A DNA stretch of 64,000 nucleotides from Paenibacillus sonchi. GTDB taxonomy: Bacteria > Bacillota > Bacilli > Paenibacillales > Paenibacillaceae. The stretch is taken from contig NZ_CP068595.1 in assembly GCF_016772475.1 (NCBI RefSeq), positions 3,658,001 to 3,722,000 on the forward strand, given 5' to 3'. A program made the translations under genes and the position numbers. The number at the start of each line of letters is the position of its first letter. Position 1 is the stretch's first letter. A model generated the notes under the pieces. That model did no database searches and was not told the origin of the DNA. It saw only the letters and a list, made by a program, of their open reading frames with translations. Of this stretch, positions 1 to 9,716 are shown piece after piece.

Positions 1-549
1 TTCATTCCCAAAAGCAGCAAGAACGCGGAGCTGGCGATCAAATATCTGAACTGGATGGCTGACCCGGAAGTTATGTTCTTCCTGCAGTTCGGTGAAGAAG
101 GCGTTAACCACAAGCTGGTAGACGACATCCCGCACGGGATTGCACAAACCGGCGAAAAAATGCAAACGAGCAATTTGAATATGGATTATACGCCGATTGT
201 AAATGGCGCTGAGCTGGGCGATACCGAAAAGAATGTCAGAACATATGCCGCAGCGCTGGCAGCCGGGGACAAGAGTTACGAGAAGCTGGCTACCGATTCC
301 TACAAAATCAATACAACGGACGGCTATTCCAGCTTCAACTATGGCGTACCGAACGAAGCCAATATCAAGTACGGCAAAACCCTGGGCGACATGAACAAGC
401 AAATGATTGACAGATTGATCGTTGCCAAGCCGGCAGAGTTCGACGCCTTATACGACAAGCTGGTGAAAGAATATATGGACGCCGGCGGCCAGGCTGTTCA
501 AGATGAGAATGTGAAGAACTACAGAGCAGTCCAAGCCAAGAATAAGTAA
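1..549 (+). CDS. Sugar ABC transporter substrate-binding protein, C-terminal part (5' end outside window)
   Basis: The frame is open from base 1 and ends at TAA 547-549, so only the last 182 residues are present. The visible part resembles the C-terminal lobe of the large extracellular lipoproteins (YtcQ/LipO type) that serve LplB/YtcP permeases in Paenibacillus. Its opening residues, FIPKSSKNAELAIKYLNWM, match the stretch near the end of these proteins where leftover residues pack as helices. The signal peptide and lipobox cannot be seen. A hairpin terminator follows directly, so this is the last gene of an upstream importer operon. The substrate is unknown. The neighbouring YesN-type regulator and GH2/GH43 enzymes suggest a plant glycan oligosaccharide, which is inference. 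Confidence 0.8.
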   Translation, partial: FIPKSSKNAELAIKYLNWMADPEVMFFLQFGEEGVNHKLVDDIPHGIAQTGEKMQTSNLNMDYTPIVNGAELGDTEKNVRTYAAALAAGDKSYEKLATDSYKINTTDGYSSFNYGVPNEANIKYGKTLGDMNKQMIDRLIVAKPAEFDALYDKLVKEYMDAGGQAVQDENVKNYRAVQAKNK

Positions 550-560
550 CCCATCGTAAT

Positions 561-606
561 ATACGGATAAGCCATTGATTGTTCTTCACCGTGGTTTATC
601 CGTATT
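561..606 (+). terminator. Rho-independent terminator after the binding-protein gene
   Basis: The arm ATACGGATAAGCCA at 561-574 pairs with TGGTTTATCCGTAT at 592-605, with one G-T wobble. T-rich sequence follows. It lies 12 bases after the stop codon. Confidence 0.65.
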
Positions 607-669
607 TCATTGCTATTCCATGATAGTTTTGCTATTATTCGGAGATTCCATATATTCAGGAGGATACCC

Positions 670-2112
670 GTGTATAAGGTCATGATTGTAGATGATGAAG
701 CGTGGGCAATTAAAGGAATCTGCAACGCCTTTGATTGGGATAAGTATGGGTTTGAAATCGTCGGTCAATTTAAAAGCGCTTACAATGCCTGGGATGCCAT
801 AAGAGCGGATAAACCAGATCTGGTATTTACCGATATCCGTATGCCGGATATTTCCGGGCTGGATCTGATGAAGAGGGCCAAGACACACGGGCTGGACACT
901 GAGTTTGTCATCGTAAGCGGATATGCGGAATTTGAATATGCTCAGGAAGCGCTGCGCTACGGAGCGCTGGATTATTTCCTGAAGCCATTGGATATTGATA
1001 TGGCTGATCAGTTCATTATGAAGTTGGCCATGCATTTCTCCCGGAGAAGCGAAGCACGCAATCAAATCCTTCTGGATGCGCTGACCTCGGCAGATCAGGA
1101 CGAGATAAAACGCTTATTGCCGTATTCCGATTGCGCGGCTGTATGTTATTACCGGGTGCTTGCGGTCGATTTCGAGGGCGAGAACAAGGATTTCAATACC
1201 CTGCTGTCTTTCAAGGGAAAGCCCATTCATGCTGTGGAGGTTGAAGCCGGAACCAGAAAAATGCTGGTTGTTCTGATGTCGGAGCATAGGGCTTGCTTAG
1301 AGGGATATTGGGATGAATGGGTTCTGGAAAATACCGGCATCAATGCTGTGGGCATCAGCAGCATCTCCAGCCAGCTTAAGCATATGAGCAAGCTGATTAA
1401 AGAAGCGGACATGTCCGCTTCCCAGGTATTTCTGGAGGAAGCCGGGGGCGTCGTTCACTACGAGCCGAAGCTTCATCTGGTGAAGCCATGTATCGATGAG
1501 ATCTACCGTATCATCCAGGGAAATCAATTTGATGACATGGACGTGTTCATTATAGGGCTGCAGGAATACTTCAGAGATCATCATCTGGGGATGGCTGAAG
1601 TTGTCTACTTGTGGAATCAGGCAGCCGGAATCCTTATAAACGCTTATTCCGAGGAATTGAAGGATATGGAACTGGAATTCCTGAATTATTCCGAGATCAA
1701 GGAGCGTTTTGAACACTTTGAGTCTCTGTGCAGCTTTCTGCATGAGGTCCTGGCCTCTATCAGGCAGGAGAACAGCCGCTCTTTGCAGGAAGGGGACATC
1801 CTGTCCTGCTTCAACAGGATGGTCGCCTATATCAACCAGCACTTTGAGCAGAAATTGTATTTGAAGGATTTATCCGCCCAATTCTTCATCAACCAGGTGT
1901 ATTGCTGTCAATTATTCAAAAAAAATCTGGGCAAAACCTTCTCTGAATATGTGTCGGAGCTCAGAATCAAGAAAGCCCGTGAGCTTCTGAAGCATACTGA
2001 TCTGTCTATTGAGCAAATTGCGATTAAGGCCGGCTATGTGGATTATTATTACTTCAATAAAGTGTTCAAGAAGCATTGCGGCATTACGCCCACCAAATTC
2101 AGAAAAAGTTAA
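670..2112 (+). CDS. YesN-type response regulator (receiver + AraC HTH)
   Basis: DNA-binding response regulator of 480 residues. The N-terminal receiver has the acidic pair in VDDE and the phosphoacceptor Asp55 in TDIRMPD. The middle (about 130-370) is unclassified, as usual for YesN proteins. The last 100 residues are an AraC-type double helix-turn-helix ending GYVDYYYFNKVFKKHCGITP. I chose GTG 670 because AGGAGG (658-663) lies 6 bases upstream and the receiver starts at once; an ATG 60 bases upstream lacks such a site. Such regulators normally work with a YesM kinase and activate sugar importers. No kinase gene is adjacent downstream, so its partner is probably upstream of the window. Function is by family; the target is inferred. 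Confidence 0.9.
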   Translation: MYKVMIVDDEAWAIKGICNAFDWDKYGFEIVGQFKSAYNAWDAIRADKPDLVFTDIRMPDISGLDLMKRAKTHGLDTEFVIVSGYAEFEYAQEALRYGALDYFLKPLDIDMADQFIMKLAMHFSRRSEARNQILLDALTSADQDEIKRLLPYSDCAAVCYYRVLAVDFEGENKDFNTLLSFKGKPIHAVEVEAGTRKMLVVLMSEHRACLEGYWDEWVLENTGINAVGISSISSQLKHMSKLIKEADMSASQVFLEEAGGVVHYEPKLHLVKPCIDEIYRIIQGNQFDDMDVFIIGLQEYFRDHHLGMAEVVYLWNQAAGILINAYSEELKDMELEFLNYSEIKERFEHFESLCSFLHEVLASIRQENSRSLQEGDILSCFNRMVAYINQHFEQKLYLKDLSAQFFINQVYCCQLFKKNLGKTFSEYVSELRIKKARELLKHTDLSIEQIAIKAGYVDYYYFNKVFKKHCGITPTKFRKS

Positions 2113-2144
2113 TAGTTAATATAAACGGAGCAGCGGGCAGACCA

Positions 2145-3053
2145 CTACAACGTAATGGTTACCCGGATATCCTGAGGATAGTTGCCGAACCCTTTGCCGA
2201 AAAGGCTGACCCCTCCACAGTGGACCGCGGTTTCTAGGCAGGAAATGCGGAAGCGCAGCTCCTGCCCCGCCCGGATATTCAATTGGCCAATGCGGGTGCC
2301 GGAGAACTGGACGCCGTCGATAAAGGTGCCGTTGCCGGTGATGGACAAGGTTTTGTGCAATCCGTATTGGGTATCTACCCACCAGGACGGGGTATACTGA
2401 CCCCGCCTGCTCCCAAAGTCTCCCGGGCAGGTCCAGGTGGCCAGGTCCATGCCGTTGACGGAGAACGTAATGTCCGACGGCCAATTGTCGTTATACTTAG
2501 GGGCTTCTGAGCATAATTCCAGGGATATTGACAGGGCGGAAGCGCTCTGGTTCCCCACCAGATAGTTGGGAATCCGGTATTCCACAAAGCCGCTGGCGAA
2601 CCACAGAAGCTCGGCCTTCGTATGCCCGGGGTCATCGAAGTAACGAGGATCGTCCAACATGCCGATCAGCTTCTCCGGCGAAGCTAATCCGCACGTTGGG
2701 CGGACTTCGTATGCAGAATACTGCCCGACGGGCAAATCCACGGTTAATTGGTTCTGGTCCGGCTGCTCCTCCGCAGCGCTTGACCGCAGCACCAAGGTTA
2801 GCTGGTCAAGCTTCAGTGTGCAGCGCTTCTGGGTGCCCCGTTTGCCCGCCAAATTCTCTGTGGCCACAATGCCGGCTTCCTCCAGCTTCAGAATATGCTT
2901 GGTGATAATGGCTGAGGAGAGCCCAAGGGCTTCCGCCAATTCCCCGATATTATAGGGTTTCTCATTCATTAGCTCGATCATGCGCACCCGGGTATCCGAT
3001 GAAAAACACTCCAAAATCCGCATATTGGCTGTTGTTACATCCACCTTCATCAT
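2145..3053 (-). CDS. ArsR-like winged-helix transcriptional regulator with a C-terminal sensing domain
   Basis: 302 residues. The N-terminal 90 residues are a winged helix of ArsR type (FSSDTRVRMIELMNEK, then IGELAEALGLSSAIITKHIL). The remaining 200 residues are a beta-rich region I cannot name. They contain many Trp and Tyr (ATWTCPGDFG, PSWWVDTQYG), which might bind a sugar. Start ATG 3053 follows an AGGAG site in the antisense strand; an in-frame start 45 bases upstream lacks one. The gene is divergent from the GH2 glycosidase. AACTT-type palindromes lie in the shared intergenic region, one overlapping the GH2 -35 box, so it probably represses or tunes that gene. The regulatory link is inference. 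Confidence 0.75.
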   Translation of the reverse strand: MMKVDVTTANMRILECFSSDTRVRMIELMNEKPYNIGELAEALGLSSAIITKHILKLEEAGIVATENLAGKRGTQKRCTLKLDQLTLVLRSSAAEEQPDQNQLTVDLPVGQYSAYEVRPTCGLASPEKLIGMLDDPRYFDDPGHTKAELLWFASGFVEYRIPNYLVGNQSASALSISLELCSEAPKYNDNWPSDITFSVNGMDLATWTCPGDFGSRRGQYTPSWWVDTQYGLHKTLSITGNGTFIDGVQFSGTRIGQLNIRAGQELRFRISCLETAVHCGGVSLFGKGFGNYPQDIRVTITL

Positions 3054-3081
3054 TTCACTCTCCTGACTGTTTTGATTATAT

Positions 3082-3140
3082 AACTTAAAAGTTAACAAAT
3101 CAACTTGAATGTTGACATAATGGAAAACTGTGCTTATTAT
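3082..3140 (+). promoter_or_regulatory. GH2 promoter with overlapping putative operators
   Basis: TTGACA (3112-3117) and TATTAT (3135-3140) are separated by exactly 17 bases, a good sigma-A promoter. Two similar 12-mers, AACTTAAAAGTT (3082-3093) and AACTTGAATGTT (3102-3113), are palindromic or nearly so. The second touches the -35 box. They are candidate binding sites for the divergent ArsR-like regulator. Confidence 0.6.
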
Positions 3141-3199
3141 ATTAACTGAAATGTGATGAAGTTAATCTGTACATTATCTAATTGAAAGGGATGTCAACC

Positions 3200-4963
3200 A
3201 TGACACAAACCGCCCTGCGGACGGAGTATCCACGGCCTCAATTTGTAAGAGCAGAATGGCAGCATCTGAATGGAACCTGGGAATTTGAATTTGACGATGA
3301 GCGGATCGGCGACGCCGCGGAGTGGAGCAGCGGGAATCACGCCTTTAGCCGCCAGATTCAGGTCCCGTTCACGTATCAGAGTAAATTGAGCGGTATCGAA
3401 GATACAGGATTCCACGATCTGGTGTGGTACAAGCGCAGCTTTACGGTTCCGGAGGAATGGGCAGGCCAGCGGGTCATCCTGCACTTCGGCGCAGTAGATT
3501 ACCAGGCTACGGTCTGGGTTAACAACAGGCAGGTGGCCTATCACGAAGGCGGCCATACGCCGTTTCAGACGGATATTACGCTGGCTCTGCAAGCCGGAGA
3601 GAATTCTTTGGTAGTGCGGGCGGAAGACTTCAGCCGAGATGTAACCCTGCCACGGGGGAAGCAGTATTGGAAGGAGGATTCGGCTTCCATCTTCTACACC
3701 AGGACAACCGGAATCTGGCAGACAGTCTGGCTGGAGCCTGTGTCGGAGTACTATATCAGGAAGCTGAAATTCAAGCCGGATATTGACCGCAATGAAATCC
3801 AGATCCGCACGTTTTTGAATCAGGCTCCTGCAGGCTGCAAGGCGGAAGCCCGCATCGAAATCCGCTTCAAGGATGAATACCGGGCGGTTACAACCTTGTC
3901 TATTGACCATGCGGAGGAAACCCGTACCATCGGTCTCCATGATTTTAATGATCATAGCCTGGGCCGCTGGTGGTCTCCGGAGCATCCTAATCTGTATGAA
4001 GTCACCGTTACACTCTTCGTGGACGGTACCCAAGCGGATAAGGCGGAAAGCTACTTCGGCATGCGCAAAATCGCGGTGGAAGCCGGCAAGCTGATGCTGA
4101 ACAACCGGATTTATTGTATGCGGCTGGTGCTGGATCAGGGGTATTTTCCAGAGGGGATTCTGACGGCGCCCAGCGACGGGGATTTGAAACGGGACATTGA
4201 GCTGGCCAAACAAATGGGCTTCAACGGCGCGCGCAAGCACCAGAAGATAGAGGATCCGCGTTACCTCTACTGGGCGGACCGGCTGGGTTATCTGGTATGG
4301 GGCGAGATGGCTAATGCTTATGCGTATTCGGAGGAATATGTGCGCAAGGTAACGGCGGAATGGCAGGAGGCCGTGGAGCGGGATTACAACCATCCGTCTC
4401 TGGTGGTGTGGGTTCCCCTTAACGAAAGCTGGGGGGTGCCGAACATCTTAATCGATAAGCGGCAGCAGCGGCACGCCATGGCGATGTATTTTCTGACCAA
4501 ATCCCTGGATGACAGCAGGCTGGTTATCTCCAATGACGGTTGGGAGCAGATGACCACGGATCTGGTTACCATCCATGACTATGAGTGGAGGCGGGAGGAC
4601 TTAACGGAGCGCTACAGCACCTTGGAGCGGACGCTAGTTGGAAAGCCGCACCGCAGGGAGCTGTTTGTTGGGGGAACCGCATATGCGGGCCAGCCGGTTC
4701 TGGTGACGGAGTTCGGAGGTATAGCCTATAAAAAAAGCGATTGGGAGGGTTGGGGCTACTCCGGTGCAGACAACGATGAGGATTTCCTGGCTAAGCTGGC
4801 GGACGTGATCGAACCGCTGCTGCAATCGCCTCATGTCCAAGGTATCTGTTATACTCAGCTGACCGATGTGGAGCAGGAGATCAACGGCCTGCTGACCTAT
4901 GACCGGGTCCCCAAGGTTCCGTTAGAACATATTAAACAAATTGTTGCCGGGCAGTCGAGATAG
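3200..4963 (+). CDS. GH2-family glycosidase (beta-galactosidase/beta-glucuronidase type)
   Basis: 587 residues, cytoplasmic (no signal peptide). It has the GH2 order: sugar-binding jelly-roll (about 1-170, with WEFEFDDE and VWYKRSFTVPEEW), immunoglobulin-like domain (about 175-285), then TIM barrel. The acid/base Glu409 lies in PLNESWG and the nucleophile Glu504 in TEFGG. At about 590 residues it is a short GH2 form, so it might be a beta-galactosidase, beta-glucuronidase, beta-mannosidase or arabinosidase; sequence alone does not decide. ATG 3200 is preferred because AAAGGG (3185-3190) is at good distance; TTG 3182 and ATG 3191 are also in frame. It has its own promoter, opposite the ArsR-like gene. 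Confidence 0.85.
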   Translation: MTQTALRTEYPRPQFVRAEWQHLNGTWEFEFDDERIGDAAEWSSGNHAFSRQIQVPFTYQSKLSGIEDTGFHDLVWYKRSFTVPEEWAGQRVILHFGAVDYQATVWVNNRQVAYHEGGHTPFQTDITLALQAGENSLVVRAEDFSRDVTLPRGKQYWKEDSASIFYTRTTGIWQTVWLEPVSEYYIRKLKFKPDIDRNEIQIRTFLNQAPAGCKAEARIEIRFKDEYRAVTTLSIDHAEETRTIGLHDFNDHSLGRWWSPEHPNLYEVTVTLFVDGTQADKAESYFGMRKIAVEAGKLMLNNRIYCMRLVLDQGYFPEGILTAPSDGDLKRDIELAKQMGFNGARKHQKIEDPRYLYWADRLGYLVWGEMANAYAYSEEYVRKVTAEWQEAVERDYNHPSLVVWVPLNESWGVPNILIDKRQQRHAMAMYFLTKSLDDSRLVISNDGWEQMTTDLVTIHDYEWRREDLTERYSTLERTLVGKPHRRELFVGGTAYAGQPVLVTEFGGIAYKKSDWEGWGYSGADNDEDFLAKLADVIEPLLQSPHVQGICYTQLTDVEQEINGLLTYDRVPKVPLEHIKQIVAGQSR

Positions 4964-4968
4964 GGGAA

Positions 4969-5179
4969 TATATAAAGCGAACTTGAAAAACGAACAAAAG
5001 GGAAAAGGGATGGAGGGGAATTTTGGAACTGGAGGAGCGAATGCGTCCGCCTTTGTCTGCGGATTTCCACCGCGAAGAGCGGTAACAATCAAGAAATCTG
5101 CAGATGGGCAGCGGCCGGAAGTCCAAACATTCACCGAAGTCCCATATGTAAAGATCGTAAGTTCGCTCTATATAGATTG
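4969..5179. repeat. Palindromic MITE-like dispersed element, copy A
   Basis: About 211 bp, starting 5 bases after the GH2 stop codon. It aligns almost base for base with the reverse complement of 50329-50543. The ends are inverted repeats related to TATATAGANTGAACTT. The two halves also pair inside: the stretch around 5045-5068 is complementary to 5094-5113 (CTGCGGATTTC against GAAATCTGCAG). The whole element could fold into a long hairpin. It has no credible coding capacity. Confidence 0.8.
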
Positions 5180-5196
5180 CACTACCGGAAAGTTCA

Positions 5197-5232
5197 GGAC
5201 ACATCCTTTCATTGGGGATTGTGTCCTTTTTT
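5197..5232 (+). terminator. Rho-independent terminator
   Basis: GGACACA (5197-5203) pairs with TGTGTCC (5220-5226) and six T follow. It ends the GH2 transcript after the repeat element. The rest of 5233-5435 shows nothing recognisable. Confidence 0.75.
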
Positions 5233-5435
5233 CTAAAACGGTTACAAAAACAATTTAAGATAGTACATTTTTTGGATTTTCTTCCGGAGGTAGAATGGGG
5301 ACAATGGCTGGAAAAATCAATTGAACAGGAGATGAAAAAAATGAAAGCGGTTTTATGCGACCCGTAGAAGTCATCTAGGAGAGGCCATAGGCGTCGCAGG
5401 AAAACATAATGACATGATTCCAGGGAGGACTGAAA

Positions 5436-8400
5436 ATGGTCAAGAAAAGATTCAGGTATCTGCTGGTTTGTCTCGCGGTGCTGCTGATGCTGCCGCAATG
5501 GAGCGGACCGGCTGTAGCGGCAGAGCCGATGCCGAGTACGCCCGATTCGGCACCACTATGGGAGGGAAAGAATGTGGCGGATTTCTACAATGTGATCATG
5601 CAGGTAGGAGCCGATCCTTGGGTTTACAAGCACACGGACGGCTATTACTACAACGTCTTTGTCAATGCCAGCGGCATCATGATCCGCAGAGCGAAGACCA
5701 TCTCCGGCATTGATGCGGGCGAGAGAAGCCTAGCCTGGACACCGGTTAACGGTACGATGTACAGCTCCAATGTCTGGGCGCTGAAATGCACTATGTCCAA
5801 GATACCGATGGCAAATTCAAATGGTATATTTACTTCGCGGCTGATAACGGAGCCAACGCCAACCACCGCATGTACGTGCTGGAGAACGCCAATGAAAATC
5901 CGATGACAGGAACCTGGACGTTCAAAGGGAAGATTACCGATTCCACCGACCGTTGGGCAATCGATGGTACTGTGCTGACTGTAAACAAGCAGCATTATTT
6001 CATATGGTCCGGCTGGGAAGAAACGGACGGAAGCTTCCAGAATCTATATATTGCAAAGATGAGCGATCCGCGGACCATCAGCTCGGAACGGGTATTGATC
6101 TCGACGCCTGACCATGATTGGGAAACATCTCCGGGCAAGATCAATGAAGGCCCCCAAGTCACGATAAAGGGCGATACCATCAATCTGGTCTATTCCGCTA
6201 ACGGAAGCTGGACAGACAGCTACTGCCTCGGGCTGATTACAGCCAAGATTGGCGATGATTTGATGAATCCCGGCTCCTGGGTAAAACAGGACCAGCCGAT
6301 CTTCTCCAGCGCTAATGGCGTTTACGGGCCGGGTCACCACAGCATTGTTGCGTCTCCTGACGGTGCGGAGGACTGGATTATCTACCACGCTGCCCGCTGG
6401 CCGGGATCAGGCTGGACCCGCAAAGTCCACGCGCAGAAATTCACCTGGAACGAAGACAATACGCCGAACCTGGGAGAGCCCGCCGATCCGAACAAACCGG
6501 TTGCCAAGCCATCCGGCGAGCCGGTGCGACAGCGTTATGAAGCGGAAGATGCGCTGCTGGTGAAAGATCCGAACGGTGATACCTCTCCGGCTGTCCGGCG
6601 GGAAAGCAGCGCTTCAGGCGGGATGAAGATCGCCAACATTAATAATGCCAATGATTATGCCCAGTTTACAGTAAACGTGCCGGAGGCGGGATTCTATGTG
6701 ATGTCCGTGCGCAATGCCAACGGCTCACCTAATGCGGCGGAAGCCTCCCATATCCTGTCGGTCAACGGCAGCTCCGGCGCCAATTTGAACATCGTCTATT
6801 CCGGTCCGAATCGTTGGGGGGCCTCCACGGCGAAAGTCTATCTGAAGGAAGGCGGCAATATCCTCCGCTTCTGGAAGGGGAACAACCTTGCCGAGATCGA
6901 CAGCATGGATATATTCAAGCTGGATGCATCGGAAATTTTATTCGAATCACCGGGATACACGCTGGGGTTGGGTGAAACCCGCAATTTGCCCCTGTATACG
7001 GTAACAGGCACTACTTATACCGCTGTTGACACAGGAGCATCCTTCAGTTCTTCCAACCTTAAGGTTGCCGTTATTGACGGAGGGACTCAGGTTAAGGCTG
7101 TCGGGGCGGGCAGTACCACAATCACCGCAACCTATAACGGTAAAATGACCACGGCCAACGTTACCGTTATTGCTGAGCCTGAATCTGTGCAGTCTGTTGT
7201 CATGAGCGGATTGACCGGCATCCTGACCAGCGGGCAGACTAGCCAGCCCCTGCAGGTGACAGCACGCTATAACAACTATGAAGTGCAGAATGTGACAGCT
7301 GATGCTCAGTATACCAGCAGCAATCCCGGAGTCGCCCGGATTGATTCTAATTCGGCCACCCGATCGGTATATGCGGTCAAACCGGGCACAACGCTGATTA
7401 CAGGCGAATACAACGGCAAGAAAGCGGCATTCCACTTGACGGTCATTGCTGCTTCGGATGCGGTTCAGGTTGTTTCAACGGTGAAGACTCCTTCCGGAGT
7501 GGCCCCTAAGCCCCCCGGCGTTGTGGATGTTGTCTACAATAGTAAGTCGAAGAAGGCAAAAATCGTCAGCTGGGAGCTGGCGGGACTTGACTTCAGCTCT
7601 CTTGGCACGGTTCAGGTACCTGTCACCCTGAAACTGGGTGGCCGTAATATTTCTTCCGCTATTACCGTAGAAGTGATTCCGGGCTGGGGTCTTGACGACA
7701 TTGTGAATCAGCTCCGCAACCAGCTGGCTAATTTCTCATATCCTTTGGGCGATGGACTAGGCAACTATAATCAATCCAAGTATGATGCCTTCGTAGCCGA
7801 GGTGGATAAAGCGGAGAAAATGGCCGGAAATGCAGAACTGAGTAAAGAACAGTTTGACAGGGAGCTGGATAAACTTGCCGGGGCGGAAGCAGCCCTGTTA
7901 GGTTCGCTTAACAACATACAGGATGGCGTGCTCTATAACGCTTACCGGGATTTCTCCGGCGATACGGCGGGCAAATATCCTTACGGCATTATCACCGAAG
8001 CTCTGACCAATGGCGCTTCCGCCACCGTACAAGAAGAGAACGGGAATAAATTCCTGCGGCTGACCACAACTGCTGTTTCGGGCAAAGCAAACCTGTTCTT
8101 ACCCTATACGGGCGAGGTCAAGGCTGAGGCGGATCAGCGTATCGTCATCGAATATCGCGCCAGATTAAACAGCAGCTTCCAGTACGCCAATGGCGCCATG
8201 ATTCGAAATGACAGCGGTACGGGCAATTATTCGATGGTGACGGCTTTTGATACGGGAAAAATAATCGTGCAGGATGGCGGTACCAAGAAGGCAGTTCTAA
8301 ACGTCGCAAACAATATATGGTACAAAGTTAAAATCGTGGCCAACTGGGATGCCAAGACGTACACCGTCTACATAGACGATGTTCCAGTGGCTATTGATTA

Positions 8401-8515
8401 CAAATTTCGCCACACAGGCGGCGATAAGCTCACCGGACAGCTGTTTGGCGTCGACGGCTACGCCAATGCTTCCATCGACTTTGATGATTTCAAAGCTATG
8501 GTTATCTTGAAATGA
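5436..8515 (+). CDS. Secreted multidomain GH43 glycosidase (frameshifted near 5781)
   Basis: Rebuilt length is about 1026 residues. ATG 5436 follows AGGGAGG. Residues 1-29 are a signal peptide ending AVAAEP. The GH43 beta-propeller (about 45-350) shows the base Asp in GADPWVYKHTDG, the modulator Asp in WAIDGTV and the acid Glu in NEGPQV. Then come a CBM6/35-like module (about 365-490), Ig-like Big_2 modules (SSNLKVAVIDGGTQVKAVGAG) and a C-terminal jelly-roll (about 830-1026). The first reading frame breaks at 5780: one extra C after GCG would restore NVWAPEMHYV, typical of GH43, and join the two frames. Wild-type function is likely an exo- or endo-acting arabinan/xylan enzyme. Whether the break is real is uncertain. 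Confidence 0.8.
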
Positions 8516-8534
8516 GGTGAGCTAAGGTAATCAG

Positions 8535-8570
8535 AAGGCGACTTGTCTGCGGATAAGTTGCCTTTTTTCT
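8535..8570 (+). terminator. Rho-independent terminator after the GH43 gene
   Basis: AAGGCGACTT (8535-8544) pairs with AAGTTGCCTT (8555-8564) and a T-run follows. The rest up to 8769 is AT-rich and may hold the promoter of the next gene, but no clear box pair was identified. Confidence 0.75.
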
Positions 8571-8769
8571 CTTTTATTAGGTGAAATCATTGATGATTCA
8601 AAATGGGCTGAGCTTCAATCAGGGATTAGTGACCATAGCGAGTGATAAAAAATGCTTCCAAGTGAAACTTTGTATACTATATTTTTTAATAGGAGAGATA
8701 ATGTAATATTCCGGGAGATTGCTTTTTATTTTGAAAAAAATATGTGATTACTGTAAGGGAGAGTGGGAT

Positions 8770-9693
8770 ATGAACCGAAAATTGACAGTATCGGCACCTT
8801 ATATTACGACTTATCCGCCTTACGCTAATATTTTCTCAATGATTGGAAGCTGCAAGGACTCGATGAACTGGTTTTATAACAACTTTGTTGATTTGAAAAT
8901 TGAAGATGACACCATTTTCTTTGCCGAACATCCAACATTATTTGGTTCATGCCCGTGGCTCAGCATTGAGAAATTAACAAGAGAGCAAATTCAACTGAAG
9001 TGGGACAGCTTTGTTCATTTTGTAATCGATTGTATCGATGCTGGCTGCTATTTGGATCTTACACTGGATCAATCGCAAATACCAAACGCTAAAAGGACAA
9101 AGAGCCCTTTTTTTCATGAAACACTGATCTTTGGCTATAATCGTTCTCAAGAGCTCATCTATATTGCCGATAATTTCGGACGGGGAGTCTACCAGACAAC
9201 AGAGTGTACTTTTCTGGAAATCTCAAGGGCCTATGCCCATTTTAAGCCTGATTCTTATCTTGGAATTAACAAAATAAGCGTAACTGAGATTGATTATAAT
9301 TTTGACCTGGAGTTTGTAATGAAGTCCATGAGCAGCTACATGAATTACCGTTTGAATTCCATCCATGACGCCTCTGATGTCTACTCTTTTTGGAATAATA
9401 AAATTATTAGATATAGCGAGCGTAATACGTTGGATATACGGGACTTCCATTTGTTGTGGAATCATAAAAAGTGCATGCTGGACCGGTTGGATTATATGAG
9501 GGAAAATGGTCATCTTGATAAAGAGAGAAAGTACGATGACTACATTGAAATCGTTAATCAAAGCCTTATTCAATTAAACTTCGCATTAAAATACTTAGTC
9601 ACTAAAGACCATAAAATCGTTGATCGGATCATCTGCGGCAATAACCAAATCCGCGCAAAAGAGTTAGCGATTCTAGAAAGACTCTTCAAATGA
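8770..9693 (+). CDS. Hypothetical protein, tandem paralogue 1
   Basis: 307 residues, no signal peptide or membrane segment. Start ATG 8770 has AAGGGAG at 8755-8761. It shares its plan with the next gene: an N-terminal ITTYPPYANIFS (ITTYPHHANLFS in the neighbour), a middle with H-E-x-L/V-x-F/S-G-Y/F followed by YIADNFGRGVY, and a helical C-terminus. The layout faintly recalls BtrH-like/C39-like papain-fold proteins seen in some peptide or NRPS clusters. No matching catalytic Cys is conserved between the two copies, so I do not assign activity. Codons are more AT-rich than in flanking genes, which may point to transfer. Probably translated together with the next gene, 23 bases away. Confidence 0.65.
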   Translation: MNRKLTVSAPYITTYPPYANIFSMIGSCKDSMNWFYNNFVDLKIEDDTIFFAEHPTLFGSCPWLSIEKLTREQIQLKWDSFVHFVIDCIDAGCYLDLTLDQSQIPNAKRTKSPFFHETLIFGYNRSQELIYIADNFGRGVYQTTECTFLEISRAYAHFKPDSYLGINKISVTEIDYNFDLEFVMKSMSSYMNYRLNSIHDASDVYSFWNNKIIRYSERNTLDIRDFHLLWNHKKCMLDRLDYMRENGHLDKERKYDDYIEIVNQSLIQLNFALKYLVTKDHKIVDRIICGNNQIRAKELAILERLFK

Positions 9694-9716
9694 CAATGAT
9701 ACGAGGAGCATCCGTT

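Noticed and set aside
3194..4393. Long antisense frame (399 residues) opposite GH2
   Set aside because: A shadow of the well-supported GH2 gene with no recognisable domains.
4941..5258. A 105-residue open frame over the repeat element
   Set aside because: It overlaps the GH2 end, is composed of palindromic repeat DNA and has no protein-like composition or homologous frame in copy B.
5786..8515. Separate gene starting at ATG 5786
   Set aside because: It lacks a ribosome site and starts in the middle of the GH43 propeller; it is the downstream half of one frameshifted gene.
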